Shown here: positions 1 through 6,754 of the stretch, in pieces | How the letters are laid out: each line of letters opens with the position of its first letter | How positions within the stretch are numbered: position 1 is the first letter of the stretch | DNA from: Pseudomonadota bacterium | Lineage (GTDB): Bacteria > Pseudomonadota > Gammaproteobacteria > Steroidobacterales > Steroidobacteraceae | DNA length: 7,582 nt | Assembly: GCA_021808035.1 (NCBI GenBank) | Contig: JAKBCG010000115.1 | Coordinates: 1-7,582 of the forward strand | Direction of reading: 5' to 3' | The notes under the pieces: generated by a model | What the model was told of the DNA's origin: nothing | The model's input: only the letters and a program-made list of their open reading frames with translations | The model's database searches: none | Program-made: the position numbers and the translations under genes

Positions 1-6
1 GTCGCG

Positions 7-546
7 GTGACCGCCGACCTCGCGGTGCAGGTCGCCGCGTTCCTCGCCGCGCTGGCGCTCGTCTCGGCCGGGCACAAGTTCGCGCGGCCGGCGCGCGCGC
101 GCGCGGCGATCGAAGCGCTCACCGGCGTTGCGGCGGGGACGGCGGCGATCGGTCTCGTGATCCTCGCGGTCGCGGAGGCCGGGGCGGGCGTCGCGTTGCT
201 GACTCCCGAGTGGCGGGCCGCGGGAGCGGCGCTCGCGGCCGCGATCTGGGCCGGTTACTTCGTCGCGCTGGCTCGCGCGATCGCCGCCGGTCGCCGCGAC
301 CTCGATTGCGGCTGCAGCTTCGGCGGGTCGCATGCACGGCTGGGTCCGTATCACCTGCTGCGAACCGGCGGGGTCGCGTTCGTCGCGGCCGCGATCGCGG
401 CGGCACCGGGCGCGGCCACGGCGGTCCGGCACACGTTCGCGGTCTCGCTGTCGACGATCGGCGGCGCGCTCGCGCTGCTCGGACTGTATTTTGCGCTGGA
501 TCAGCTCATGAGCCTCGGCGACCCGGCGGCCGGAGCGGCGCGATGA
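7..546 (+). CDS. mauE: MauE-family membrane accessory protein of TTQ amine dehydrogenase
   Basis: Integral membrane protein of 179 residues, close to the usual MauE length. MauE and MauD are needed for correct folding, disulfide formation and export of the cysteine-rich dehydrogenase light chain in Paracoccus; the exact reaction of MauE is not established. Hydrophobic stretches that look like membrane segments lie near residues 6-22, 42-58, 71-91, 120-135 and 146-166. A conserved-looking DCGC motif places Cys101 and Cys103 in the loop after the third segment, suiting a thiol/disulfide relay with MauD. The GTG start gives the expected short N-terminus before the first segment, but the frame is open to the window edge and the ribosome site would lie outside, so the start is not certain. 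The stop overlaps the mauD start (ATGA). The family call rests on this motif, the topology and the neighbours MauD and MauA. Confidence 0.88.
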   Translation: MTADLAVQVAAFLAALALVSAGHKFARPARARAAIEALTGVAAGTAAIGLVILAVAEAGAGVALLTPEWRAAGAALAAAIWAGYFVALARAIAAGRRDLDCGCSFGGSHARLGPYHLLRTGGVAFVAAAIAAAPGAATAVRHTFAVSLSTIGGALALLGLYFALDQLMSLGDPAAGAAR

Positions 547-1169
547 GTTTCGTGATCGCCTCGCAGATCGTGTTGTGGATCGCGCTGCTCGGTCTCGCGC
601 TGCTGTGCCTCGCGCTCGCGCGTCAGATCGGAGTGCTGCACCAGCGTCTCGCGCCGGCCGGCGCGCTCGCGCTCAAGCAGCAGGCCTTGAAGGCCGGCGA
701 TCCGGCGCCGCAGTTCGCGTTGCCGACGCTCGACGGCGGCGAAGTGAGGATCGGCGGCGCACCGGCCGGCCGCAGCCAGCTGGTGCTGTTCGTGTCGCCG
801 GACTGTCCGATCTGCGAGTCGCTCCTGCCGGCGATCCGCTCGGCACAGGGTGCGGAGCGCAAGTGGCTCGACGTCGTGCTCGCGAGCGACGGAGCGCCGG
901 AGCGGCATCGCCAGTTCGTGCGCGACAAGGGATTGGCGAAGTTCCCGTACGTGCTGTCGGAGCCGCTCGGGAGGACCTTCGGGGTCGCGAAGCTCCCGTT
1001 CGCGGTGTTGATCGACGAGACCGGGAAGCTCGCGGCCGCGGGACTCGTGAACACGCGCGAACACCTCGAGAGCTTGTTCATCGCGAAGGAGCGCCAGGTG
1101 GCGAGCCTGCAGGAATACTTGGAAGGACGGAGCCGTATCACGGCATCGACGGGAGACGGGCGTGGCTGA
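543..1169 (+). CDS. mauD: MauD-like thioredoxin-fold protein for amine dehydrogenase maturation
   Basis: Protein of 208 residues with one N-terminal membrane anchor (about residues 3-26) followed by the RQIGVLHQRLAP stretch that I recall as typical of MauD. A periplasmic AhpC/Redoxin-like thioredoxin fold follows (about 50-190), opening with GDPAPQFALPTLDG. The redox motif is Cys88-Pro-Ile-Cys91, and the cis-proline is probably Pro152 in KLPFAVLID. It is thought to make or isomerise disulfides in the light chain, which has six of them in the known enzymes. The ATG overlaps the mauE stop by four bases (ATGA), and a GGAG element at 532-535 sits 7 bases upstream, so I chose this start over the longer open frame that begins in mauE. 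Its 3' end overlaps mauA by 8 bases. Translational coupling of E, D and A is inferred from this packing. Confidence 0.93.
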   Translation: MSFVIASQIVLWIALLGLALLCLALARQIGVLHQRLAPAGALALKQQALKAGDPAPQFALPTLDGGEVRIGGAPAGRSQLVLFVSPDCPICESLLPAIRSAQGAERKWLDVVLASDGAPERHRQFVRDKGLAKFPYVLSEPLGRTFGVAKLPFAVLIDETGKLAAAGLVNTREHLESLFIAKERQVASLQEYLEGRSRITASTGDGRG

Positions 1170-1722
1170 CTTCGACCAGTTGACCGAGAAGGTGTTGCGC
1201 GGGTTCGCGAGCCGGACCTCGCGCCGCAGCGTGTTCAGCGTGCTGGGCGGGATGCTCGCGGGGGCCGCATCGATGCCCCTGCTGCCGGTCGCGCGCGCCG
1301 ACGGCCGATCCGCGGCGGAGAATCCCGAGTCCGGCGAACGCACGCCGGTGTACAGCGGCAACCCGCAGGATCCCGGTGATCAGACGCGCTGCGACTATTG
1401 GCGGTACTGCGCGATCGACGGGTCGCTGTGCGCGTGCTACGGCGGCAGCGTGAACGCATGCCCGCCGGGCACCGAGATGTCGCCGATCTGCTGGATCGGC
1501 ACCTGCCGCAATCCCGCGGACGGCCGCAACTACATCGTCTCGTACAACGACTGCTGCGGCGGGATCCTGTGGGGACGCTGCAACTGCCAGCGCAACGAGG
1601 GCGATCGGCCGGTGGTGCGCGCGCAGAACAACAACGAGATCACCTGGTGCTTCGGCGTCAAGAGCCAGTCATACACCTGCACCGTGTCGGTGATCCTCGG
1701 CGCCGAGCCGGAGAAGAAGTAA
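1162..1722 (+). CDS. mauA: TTQ amine dehydrogenase small (light) subunit, MauA/AauA family
   Basis: Light chain of a periplasmic amine dehydrogenase, which oxidises a primary amine to an aldehyde and ammonia with a tryptophan tryptophylquinone cofactor. The protein has 186 residues. The N-terminus carries a twin-arginine-like export signal (SRRSVF, 20-25, then a hydrophobic stretch to Ala46). The mature part is cysteine-rich. Trp111 and Trp162 match the two TTQ precursors; their 51-residue spacing equals the Trp57/Trp108 spacing of the Paracoccus enzyme. Asp86 and Asp130 fall where that enzyme has Asp32 and the catalytic Asp76. There are 13 cysteines after the signal (77, 83, 90, 92, 100, 110, 115, 131, 132, 140, 142, 163, 173), one more than the 12 I recall for MauA; the extra one is Cys110. 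The SPICWIGTC segment recalls aromatic amine dehydrogenase, so AauA is a fair alternative name. GTG start with GGGAG at 1151-1155, 6 bases upstream, inside mauD. The large subunit gene is not in the window. Confidence 0.95.
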   Translation: MADFDQLTEKVLRGFASRTSRRSVFSVLGGMLAGAASMPLLPVARADGRSAAENPESGERTPVYSGNPQDPGDQTRCDYWRYCAIDGSLCACYGGSVNACPPGTEMSPICWIGTCRNPADGRNYIVSYNDCCGGILWGRCNCQRNEGDRPVVRAQNNNEITWCFGVKSQSYTCTVSVILGAEPEKK

Positions 1723-1727
1723 CCGCG

Positions 1728-2330
1728 GTGTCCGTTCGGCCGGTAATGCGCGCGGTCACCGCGCGCCGCGTTGTCGATCGCCGCATCGCCCGGCGCCGCA
1801 TCGCCGTCCGTCGCGCCGCGATCTTCGCGGTTGCGCTGGTCGCGGTGATCGCGCTCGGCGCCGTGGCGGGCGTCGCGCGCGCGGTCGCGACCGCGGGTCC
1901 CGCCGCGGCCGCGGCGGCCGGTTACCGGGGCGCGGCGCCGATTCCCGGCGTGCCCGATCCGCGCCGTGCCTGGGCCGACTGGGCGCTCGACTGCCAGGGC
2001 TGCCATCGCGTCGACGGTGGCGGCTCGGCGAGGACCGCCCCGAAGATCGCGGGCGAAGTCGCCAAATACCTTAAGGTCGCCGGCGGGCGCGAGTATCTCG
2101 GCCGCATCCCCGGCGTCGCCTCGTCGCCGTTGTCGGATGCGCGCCTCGCCGAACTCGTTAACTGGATGCTGTTCCGCTTCGACCGGCGCGACCTGCCGGC
2201 GGGGTTCCGGCCATACACCGCCGCCGAGATCGGACGACTGCGCGCGCGACCGCTGCGCCTGCGGGCGGCCGCGGTGCGGCGCGAACTGCAGCGGCGGATC
2301 CGCCGGCGGGCGCGGTCAGGGGCTCGCTGA
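1728..2330 (+). CDS. Small class I cytochrome c, likely amine dehydrogenase electron acceptor
   Basis: Protein of 200 residues (194 if it starts at the ATG at 1746). A very arginine-rich N-terminus (residues 8-29) precedes one hydrophobic segment (about 30-50), acting as signal peptide or anchor. The haem c site is Cys89-Gln-Gly-Cys92-His93. It is followed by GGREYLGRIPGVASSPLSDARLAELVNWML (parts of 119-148), a pattern I associate with small cytochromes of this type. The only Met after the haem site is Met147, so the sixth ligand is either that Met or another residue. The C-terminal tail (169-200) is arginine-rich and probably unstructured. It begins 5 bases after mauA, so it is probably co-transcribed; carrying electrons from the dehydrogenase is inferred from position. 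The GTG at 1728 is favoured because a purine-rich AGAAGAAG ends 8 bases before it; the ATG at 1746 has no visible ribosome site. The 3' end overlaps gcvPB by 15 bases on the opposite strand. Confidence 0.85.
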   Translation: MSVRPVMRAVTARRVVDRRIARRRIAVRRAAIFAVALVAVIALGAVAGVARAVATAGPAAAAAAGYRGAAPIPGVPDPRRAWADWALDCQGCHRVDGGGSARTAPKIAGEVAKYLKVAGGREYLGRIPGVASSPLSDARLAELVNWMLFRFDRRDLPAGFRPYTAAEIGRLRARPLRLRAAAVRRELQRRIRRRARSGAR

Positions 2331-3809
2331 CACCGGACCGGCCGGTGCGCCGGGCCAGGTGAGGTCGAGCTGCTTGGCCGCGCGCACGTCGTCGAGCCGG
2401 CGCACCGGCATCGCGTGCGGCGCGCTCTTCAGCTGGTCCCGATCGTTCTGCATCTCGGCGAGGATGCGCGCCATCGCGGCGGCGAACGCGTCGAGCGTCG
2501 CCCTGCTCTCGGTCTCGGTCGGCTCGATCAGCAGGCACTCCGGCACCATCAACGGAAAATACGTCGTCGGGGCGTGGAAGCCGAGGTCGAGCAGGCGTTT
2601 CGCGACGTCCATCGCGCTGACGTCGTACATCCGCGATTGCCGCTTCAGGGTGATCAGGAACTCGTGGCTCGCGCGCCGCGACGGGTACGCCGGATCGTAG
2701 CCGAGCGCCGCCAGTCGCGCGCACAGGTAATTCGCGTTCAAGGTCGCGTGGTCGGCCACGGCGCGCATCCCGTCGCGTCCGAGCATGCGCACGTAGACGT
2801 ACGCCCGGAGCAGCACGCCGACGTTGCCCATGAACGTCGACAGGCGCCCGATGCTCTGCGGCAGATCGGTCTCGTCGAGCCAGCGGAAGGACCCGCGGTC
2901 TTCGCCGACGATCGGAATCGGCAGGAACGGCGCCAGCCGGTCGCTGACCCCGACCGCGCCGGCGCCGGGCCCGCCGCCGCCGTGCGGCGTCGAGAACGTC
3001 TTGTGCAGGTTCATGTGGATCACGTCGAATCCCATGTCGCCGGGCCGCACCTTGCCGAGGATCGCGTTCAGGTTCGCGCCGTCGTAGTAGAGGAGGCCGC
3101 CCGCGCCGTGCACGATCTGCTCGATCTCGACGATGTGGCGCTCGAACACGCCGAGCGTCGACGGATTGGTGAGCATGATCCCCGCGGTCCGAGGTCCCAC
3201 CGCGGCGCGCAGCGCCGCGAGATCGACGTCGCCGTCGGCGTTCACCGGGATCTCGCGCACCCGGAAGCCGCACATCGTCGCGGTCGCAGGGTTCGTGCCG
3301 TGCGCCGCCTCCGGCACGACGATCTCGTCGCGCCCGAGATCGCCGCGCGAGCGATGATAGGCGCGGATCATCGACACGCCGGCGAACTCCCCTTGCGCGC
3401 CGGCCATCGGCACGAGCGACACCGCGCCCATGCCGGTCACGCTCTTCAGGATCTCCTGCAACTCGTGCAGGCAACGCAGCAGGCCCTGGCTCGACGCGGC
3501 GGGCGCGAGCGGGTGTCGGCCGAGGAACTCGGGCAGCATCGCGTACTGGTTGCACGCCTTCGGGTTGTACTTCATCGTGCACGATCCGAGCGGATAGAAG
3601 TGCGTGTCGATGCAGAAATTGCGTTGCGACAGGCGCGTGTAATGGCGCACGACGTCGAGTTCGGAGGCTTCCGGCAGCGCGGGACGCCGCTTGCGCCGCA
3701 GCTGCGGCGGTATGTCCGCGAGCGCGTCCGGGGAGGGGGTCGGCCATTGATCGCTCGCGCCGCGTCCCGGCGCGCCGCACTCGAATATCGTCGGTTCACG
3801 CATTGCCAT
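2316..3809 (-). CDS. gcvPB: Glycine dehydrogenase (decarboxylating) subunit 2, P-protein beta
   Basis: C-terminal half of a split P protein, 497 residues. The alpha2beta2 enzyme uses pyridoxal phosphate to decarboxylate glycine and passes the aminomethyl group to the lipoyl arm of GcvH. The PLP-binding lysine is Lys270 in HMNLHKTFSTPHGGGGPG, a hallmark of this subunit. Other typical segments are FYPLGSCTMKYNPK (71-84), the glycine-rich PMAGAQGEFAG (134-144), EAAHGTNPATA (167-177) and TNPSTLGVFE (214-223). The ATG at 3809 is chosen because GAGG lies 6 bases upstream on the coding strand, against 12 for the ATG at 3803; the protein begins MAMREPTIFE, as GcvPB proteins usually begin shortly before an IFE-type segment. 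It starts 8 bases after the gcvPA stop and is the last gene of the operon. Its last codons overlap the end of the convergent cytochrome gene. Confidence 0.97.
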   Translation of the reverse strand: MAMREPTIFECGAPGRGASDQWPTPSPDALADIPPQLRRKRRPALPEASELDVVRHYTRLSQRNFCIDTHFYPLGSCTMKYNPKACNQYAMLPEFLGRHPLAPAASSQGLLRCLHELQEILKSVTGMGAVSLVPMAGAQGEFAGVSMIRAYHRSRGDLGRDEIVVPEAAHGTNPATATMCGFRVREIPVNADGDVDLAALRAAVGPRTAGIMLTNPSTLGVFERHIVEIEQIVHGAGGLLYYDGANLNAILGKVRPGDMGFDVIHMNLHKTFSTPHGGGGPGAGAVGVSDRLAPFLPIPIVGEDRGSFRWLDETDLPQSIGRLSTFMGNVGVLLRAYVYVRMLGRDGMRAVADHATLNANYLCARLAALGYDPAYPSRRASHEFLITLKRQSRMYDVSAMDVAKRLLDLGFHAPTTYFPLMVPECLLIEPTETESRATLDAFAAAMARILAEMQNDRDQLKSAPHAMPVRRLDDVRAAKQLDLTWPGAPAGPVSASP

Positions 3810-3817
3810 CGTTCGCC

Positions 3818-5206
3818 TCAGGAGTTCGCCGTCGAAGGGGGTGCCGGTGCGAGGATCCGCTCGAGCGCCGCCGCATAGCGTTCGATGTCGGCATCCGTCT
3901 TGGTCTCCGTCGCGCACACCAGCATCGCGGGTGCGAGCGCCGGGTAGTCGCGCGCGAGGTCGTACCCGCCGAGAATGCCTTGCGCCGCGAGCGCCGCGAG
4001 CACCGGCGCGACCGGACGGTCGAGCCGCAGCACGGTCTCGTGGAAGAACGGCCCGTCGAATGCCCCGCGAACGCCGGGGATGCCGAGCAGCGCCGCCCGC
4101 AGCTGCCGCGTCCGGGCGTGCGCGGCCGCCGCGGTGCGCTCGAGACCCTCGGCACCCATCAGCGACAGGTAGATCGTCGCCGCGGTGACCAGCAGTCCCT
4201 GGTTGGTGCAGATGTTCGAGGTCGCCTTCGCGCGGCGGATGTGCTGTTCACGCGCCTGCAACGTGAGCGTGTAGCCCTCCTGACCGGCGCTGTCCAAGGT
4301 GCGCCCGACGATGCGGCCCGGCATGTGGCGGACGAACTCCTTGCGCGTCGTCATGAATCCGAAGTACGGACCGCCCGAGGACAGCGGCACACCGAGCGGC
4401 TGGCCCTCGCCGACGACGATGTCGGCGCCGCGCTGCCCCCACTCGCCGGGAGAGCGCAGCATGCCGAGGGAGATCGGGTTCACGACCGCGATCAGCAGCG
4501 CGTCGTGCGCATGCGCCCAGTCGGTGAGCGCGTCGACGTCCTCGAAGCCGCCGAAGAAGTTCGGCTGTTGCACGACGAGCGCCGTGACGTCGCCCCCGGC
4601 CGCCGCCCGATCGAGCGCGTCGACCGCGATCGTGCCTCGCGCCGGATCGTAGGGCACGACTTCGAACACGAGCCCCTGCTGGCCCGCGATCGAGTGCCCG
4701 ACCTCGCGATAGCGCGGATGGAGCGTCGTCGGCACGAGGATGCGTCGCGACGTGGACTTGCGGTTCGCACGGACCGCCATCAAGCAGGCTTCGCCCGTGG
4801 CCGATGCGCCGTCGTAGAGCGAGGCATTCGAGACCTCCATCCCCGTCAAGGTCGCGAGCATCGTCTGGAATTCGTACAGCAGCTGCAGCGTGCCCTGGCT
4901 CGCTTCGGCCTGGTACGGGGTGTACGCGGTGTAGAACTCACCGCGGGTCGTGATCGCCCAGACAGCCGCCGGAACGTGATGCTCGTACGCGCCGGCGCCG
5001 ATGAAGCACAGCGGCGTTCCGTCGCACGCCGCGCGCTCGCGCATCAGCCGGCCGACCTGCATCTCGGTCAGCGCCTCCGGGACGCCGGTGAGCTCGGCCG
5101 CGCGCAATGGCGCCGGGATCTCCTCGAACAGCGCGTCGAGGCTCCCGACCCCGATCACCGCGAGCATTTCCTCGACGTCCGCGCGGGTGTGCGGGATGAA
5201 CGCCAT
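3818..5206 (-). CDS. gcvPA: Glycine dehydrogenase (decarboxylating) subunit 1, P-protein alpha
   Basis: N-terminal half of the split P protein, 462 residues, near the usual size. It forms the P-protein heterotetramer with GcvPB; it has the same fold but does not carry the PLP lysine. Diagnostic segments are FIPHT near the start, FIGAGAYEHHVP (68-79), YTPYQAEASQGTLQ (95-108), NPISLGML (243-250) and the C-terminal-half signature from GRIVGRTLD to the REQHIRRAKATSNICTNQ stretch (298-336). The ATG shares its A with the stop of gcvH (TGATG), and a strong AAGGAG site (5215-5220) sits 8 bases upstream within the gcvH 3' end, so translation is probably coupled to gcvH. I ignored the longer open frame that runs back through gcvH. 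Confidence 0.97.
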   Translation of the reverse strand: MAFIPHTRADVEEMLAVIGVGSLDALFEEIPAPLRAAELTGVPEALTEMQVGRLMRERAACDGTPLCFIGAGAYEHHVPAAVWAITTRGEFYTAYTPYQAEASQGTLQLLYEFQTMLATLTGMEVSNASLYDGASATGEACLMAVRANRKSTSRRILVPTTLHPRYREVGHSIAGQQGLVFEVVPYDPARGTIAVDALDRAAAGGDVTALVVQQPNFFGGFEDVDALTDWAHAHDALLIAVVNPISLGMLRSPGEWGQRGADIVVGEGQPLGVPLSSGGPYFGFMTTRKEFVRHMPGRIVGRTLDSAGQEGYTLTLQAREQHIRRAKATSNICTNQGLLVTAATIYLSLMGAEGLERTAAAAHARTRQLRAALLGIPGVRGAFDGPFFHETVLRLDRPVAPVLAALAAQGILGGYDLARDYPALAPAMLVCATETKTDADIERYAAALERILAPAPPSTANS

Positions 5207-5601
5207 CAGTCGCTCTCCTTGCCGAGCAGGTCGAGGTAGGCCGCGGCCGACAGCGTCTTCGCGTCGCCGCCGCCTGGTGCGAGCCGCACACGCAGCATCC
5301 AGCCGGCGCCGTACGGATCCTGGTTGATCGCTTCGGGTGCGGTCTCGAGGGCGTCGTTGCGGCCGATCACCTCGCCGCTCACCGGCGCGTAGACGTCGGA
5401 CGCGGATTTCACCGATTCGACCACCGCGCAGGCCTCGCCCGCGCTCACCGTGCGCCCGAGGTCCGGCAGCTCGACGTAGACGATGTCGCCGAGCGCGTGC
5501 TGCGCGTGATCGGTGATGCCCACCTCGGCGATCCCGTCGGGCAGGCGGCGGATCCATTCGTGCGCGTCGGTGTACTCGAGTTCGGGAGGGACGTTGCTCA
5601 T
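5206..5601 (-). CDS. gcvH: Glycine cleavage system H protein (lipoyl carrier)
   Basis: Small lipoylated shuttle protein of 131 residues, the standard length. It carries the aminomethyl group from the P protein to the T protein, and its reduced lipoyl arm is reoxidised by the L protein. The lipoylation site is Lys65 in VVESVKSASDVYAP, and the fold is announced by LEYTDAHEWIR (8-18), VGITDHAQHALGDIVYVELP (27-46) and the closing NQDPYGAGWMLRV (93-105). The ATG at 5601 is preceded by GGAG in the 25-base gap after gcvT. An in-frame ATG further upstream would add 16 residues overlapping the gcvT end that do not look like GcvH, so I rejected it. The stop overlaps the gcvPA start by one base. Confidence 0.97.
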   Translation of the reverse strand: MSNVPPELEYTDAHEWIRRLPDGIAEVGITDHAQHALGDIVYVELPDLGRTVSAGEACAVVESVKSASDVYAPVSGEVIGRNDALETAPEAINQDPYGAGWMLRVRLAPGGGDAKTLSAAAYLDLLGKESD

Positions 5602-5626
5602 GTGCGGGGGCTCTCCAGGTGGGGGC

Positions 5627-6718
5627 TCAGGAAACCAGCGGCTGACCATGTCGTACGAACGGCGGCTTCACGACACGCGCACGCAGCGCGCGACCGCGCA
5701 CGCCGACCTCGACCTCGGTGCCGGTGGCGGCGGGCACGCGCGCAAACGCGATCGAGCGCTCGAGCGTCGGCGAGAAGCCGCCGCTCGTGATCTCGCCTTC
5801 GCCGACGCCCGGCGCGATCACGGTCTGGTGCCGGCGCAGCACGCCGCCCCGGTCGAGGAGGAGCAAGCCGACGAGCTTGCGCGCGGAACCGCGTCGCTCG
5901 ATCGCCTCGAGCGCATCGCGCCCCAAGAAGCGTCGCGTGACCGGCTGCATCGCGACCGTCCAGCCGAGCGCCGACTCGAACGGATCGGTCTGCTCGTCCA
6001 TGTCGTTGCCGTAGAGGTTCAATCCGGCCTCGAGTCGCAGGGTGTCGCGCGCCCCGAGCCCGCAGGGTGCGGCGCCCGCGGCCCGCAGCGCCTCGAACAG
6101 ATCCGCGGCGCCGGCCGCCGGCAGCATCACCTCGAAGCCATCCTCGCCGGTATAGCCGGTCCGCGAGACGTACCATTCACCGACGGTGCGCGCATGGAAC
6201 GGCGCGAGCGCGAGCGCCGCCTGTGCCTGCGCCGGCGCCAGCAGCTTCGCGGCCAGCGCGCGCGCCTCGGGCCCTTGCACTGCGAGCATCGCGAGATCGT
6301 CGCGTTCCGCGATCGTGACGCCGAACCCGGCCGCGTGCCGGCGAATCCAGGCGAGATCCACGTCGCGCCGGCCCGCGTTCACGACGATCCGGAATGCGGA
6401 CGCCTCGAGCCGGTAGACCAGCAGATCGTCGATGATACCGCCGGCCTCGTTCAGCATGCAGCCGTACAAAGCCCGGCCCGGCGCGGTGAGCTTGGCGACG
6501 TCATTCGCGAGCAATCGCTCGAGGAGCTCGCGCGATCCCGCGCCGTCCACGTCGACCACCCCCATGTGGGACACGTCGAAGACGCCGGCGGCGCGGCGCA
6601 CCGCGTTGTGCTCGGCGACCTGGGATCCGTAGTGCAGCGGCATGTCCCAGCCGCCGAAATCCACCATGCGCGCGCCGAGCGTGCGATGCAGATCGAACAA
6701 GACCGTGCGTCGTCCCAT
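5627..6718 (-). CDS. gcvT: Glycine cleavage system T protein (aminomethyltransferase)
   Basis: Tetrahydrofolate-dependent aminomethyltransferase of 363 residues, full length. It releases ammonia from the aminomethyl group held on GcvH and forms 5,10-methylene-tetrahydrofolate, so it is where glycine carbon enters the one-carbon pool. Family segments in order: GARMVDFGGWDMPLHYGSQ (15-33), AGVFDVSHMG (44-53), GGIIDDLLVYR (93-103, whose Asp97/Asp98 include the likely catalytic Asp), SRTGYTGEDGFE (185-196), GLGARDTLRLEAG (220-232) and LYGNDMDE (235-242). The ATG is preceded by GGAGG (6723-6727) with a short 4-base spacing. It is the first gene of the gcvT-H-PA-PB operon and lies 36 bases beyond the T run of the riboswitch-controlled terminator. 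Confidence 0.97.
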   Translation of the reverse strand: MGRRTVLFDLHRTLGARMVDFGGWDMPLHYGSQVAEHNAVRRAAGVFDVSHMGVVDVDGAGSRELLERLLANDVAKLTAPGRALYGCMLNEAGGIIDDLLVYRLEASAFRIVVNAGRRDVDLAWIRRHAAGFGVTIAERDDLAMLAVQGPEARALAAKLLAPAQAQAALALAPFHARTVGEWYVSRTGYTGEDGFEVMLPAAGAADLFEALRAAGAAPCGLGARDTLRLEAGLNLYGNDMDEQTDPFESALGWTVAMQPVTRRFLGRDALEAIERRGSARKLVGLLLLDRGGVLRRHQTVIAPGVGEGEITSGGFSPTLERSIAFARVPAATGTEVEVGVRGRALRARVVKPPFVRHGQPLVS

Positions 6719-6722
6719 GAGG

Positions 6723-6727
6723 CCTCC
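6723..6727 (-). promoter_or_regulatory. Ribosome binding site of gcvT
   Basis: GGAGG on the coding strand, 4 bases before the gcvT ATG. It lies downstream of the terminator, outside the riboswitch fold, so the switch probably acts on transcription rather than by hiding this site (inference). Confidence 0.7.
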
Positions 6728-6754
6728 ATCGCATCCCGACCGCTGCGCGGACCG

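Noticed and set aside
81..110. GCGCGCGC-type run in mauE considered as a repeat or Z-DNA-like element
   Set aside because: It codes for ordinary Arg/Ala residues in a very GC-rich gene, and similar short runs occur throughout the window.
2331..2347. Small hairpin CACCGG/CCGGTG just after the cytochrome stop, considered as a terminator
   Set aside because: Only 6 bp with a 5-base loop and no T run on either strand; it lies within gcvPB coding DNA and such GC-rich palindromes are common here.
2158..3780. - strand open frame of 540 codons in another frame of gcvPB
   Set aside because: Same-strand shadow of gcvPB with extreme arginine content; the gcvPB frame holds all the conserved residues.
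2415..3878. Long + strand open frame of 487 codons opposite gcvPB
   Set aside because: It lies antisense to a gene with clear family motifs, has an arginine/histidine-rich composition typical of shadow frames in high-GC DNA, and no recognisable domain.
3803..5239. Long + strand open frame of 478 codons opposite gcvPA
   Set aside because: Antisense shadow of gcvPA produced by G/C-biased third positions; composition is not protein-like.
5602..5626. Direct repeat GAGCCCCC (twice) in the gcvT-gcvH gap, - strand
   Set aside because: Two short copies in a 25-base gap are easily due to chance; the gap is explained as the gcvH ribosome binding region.
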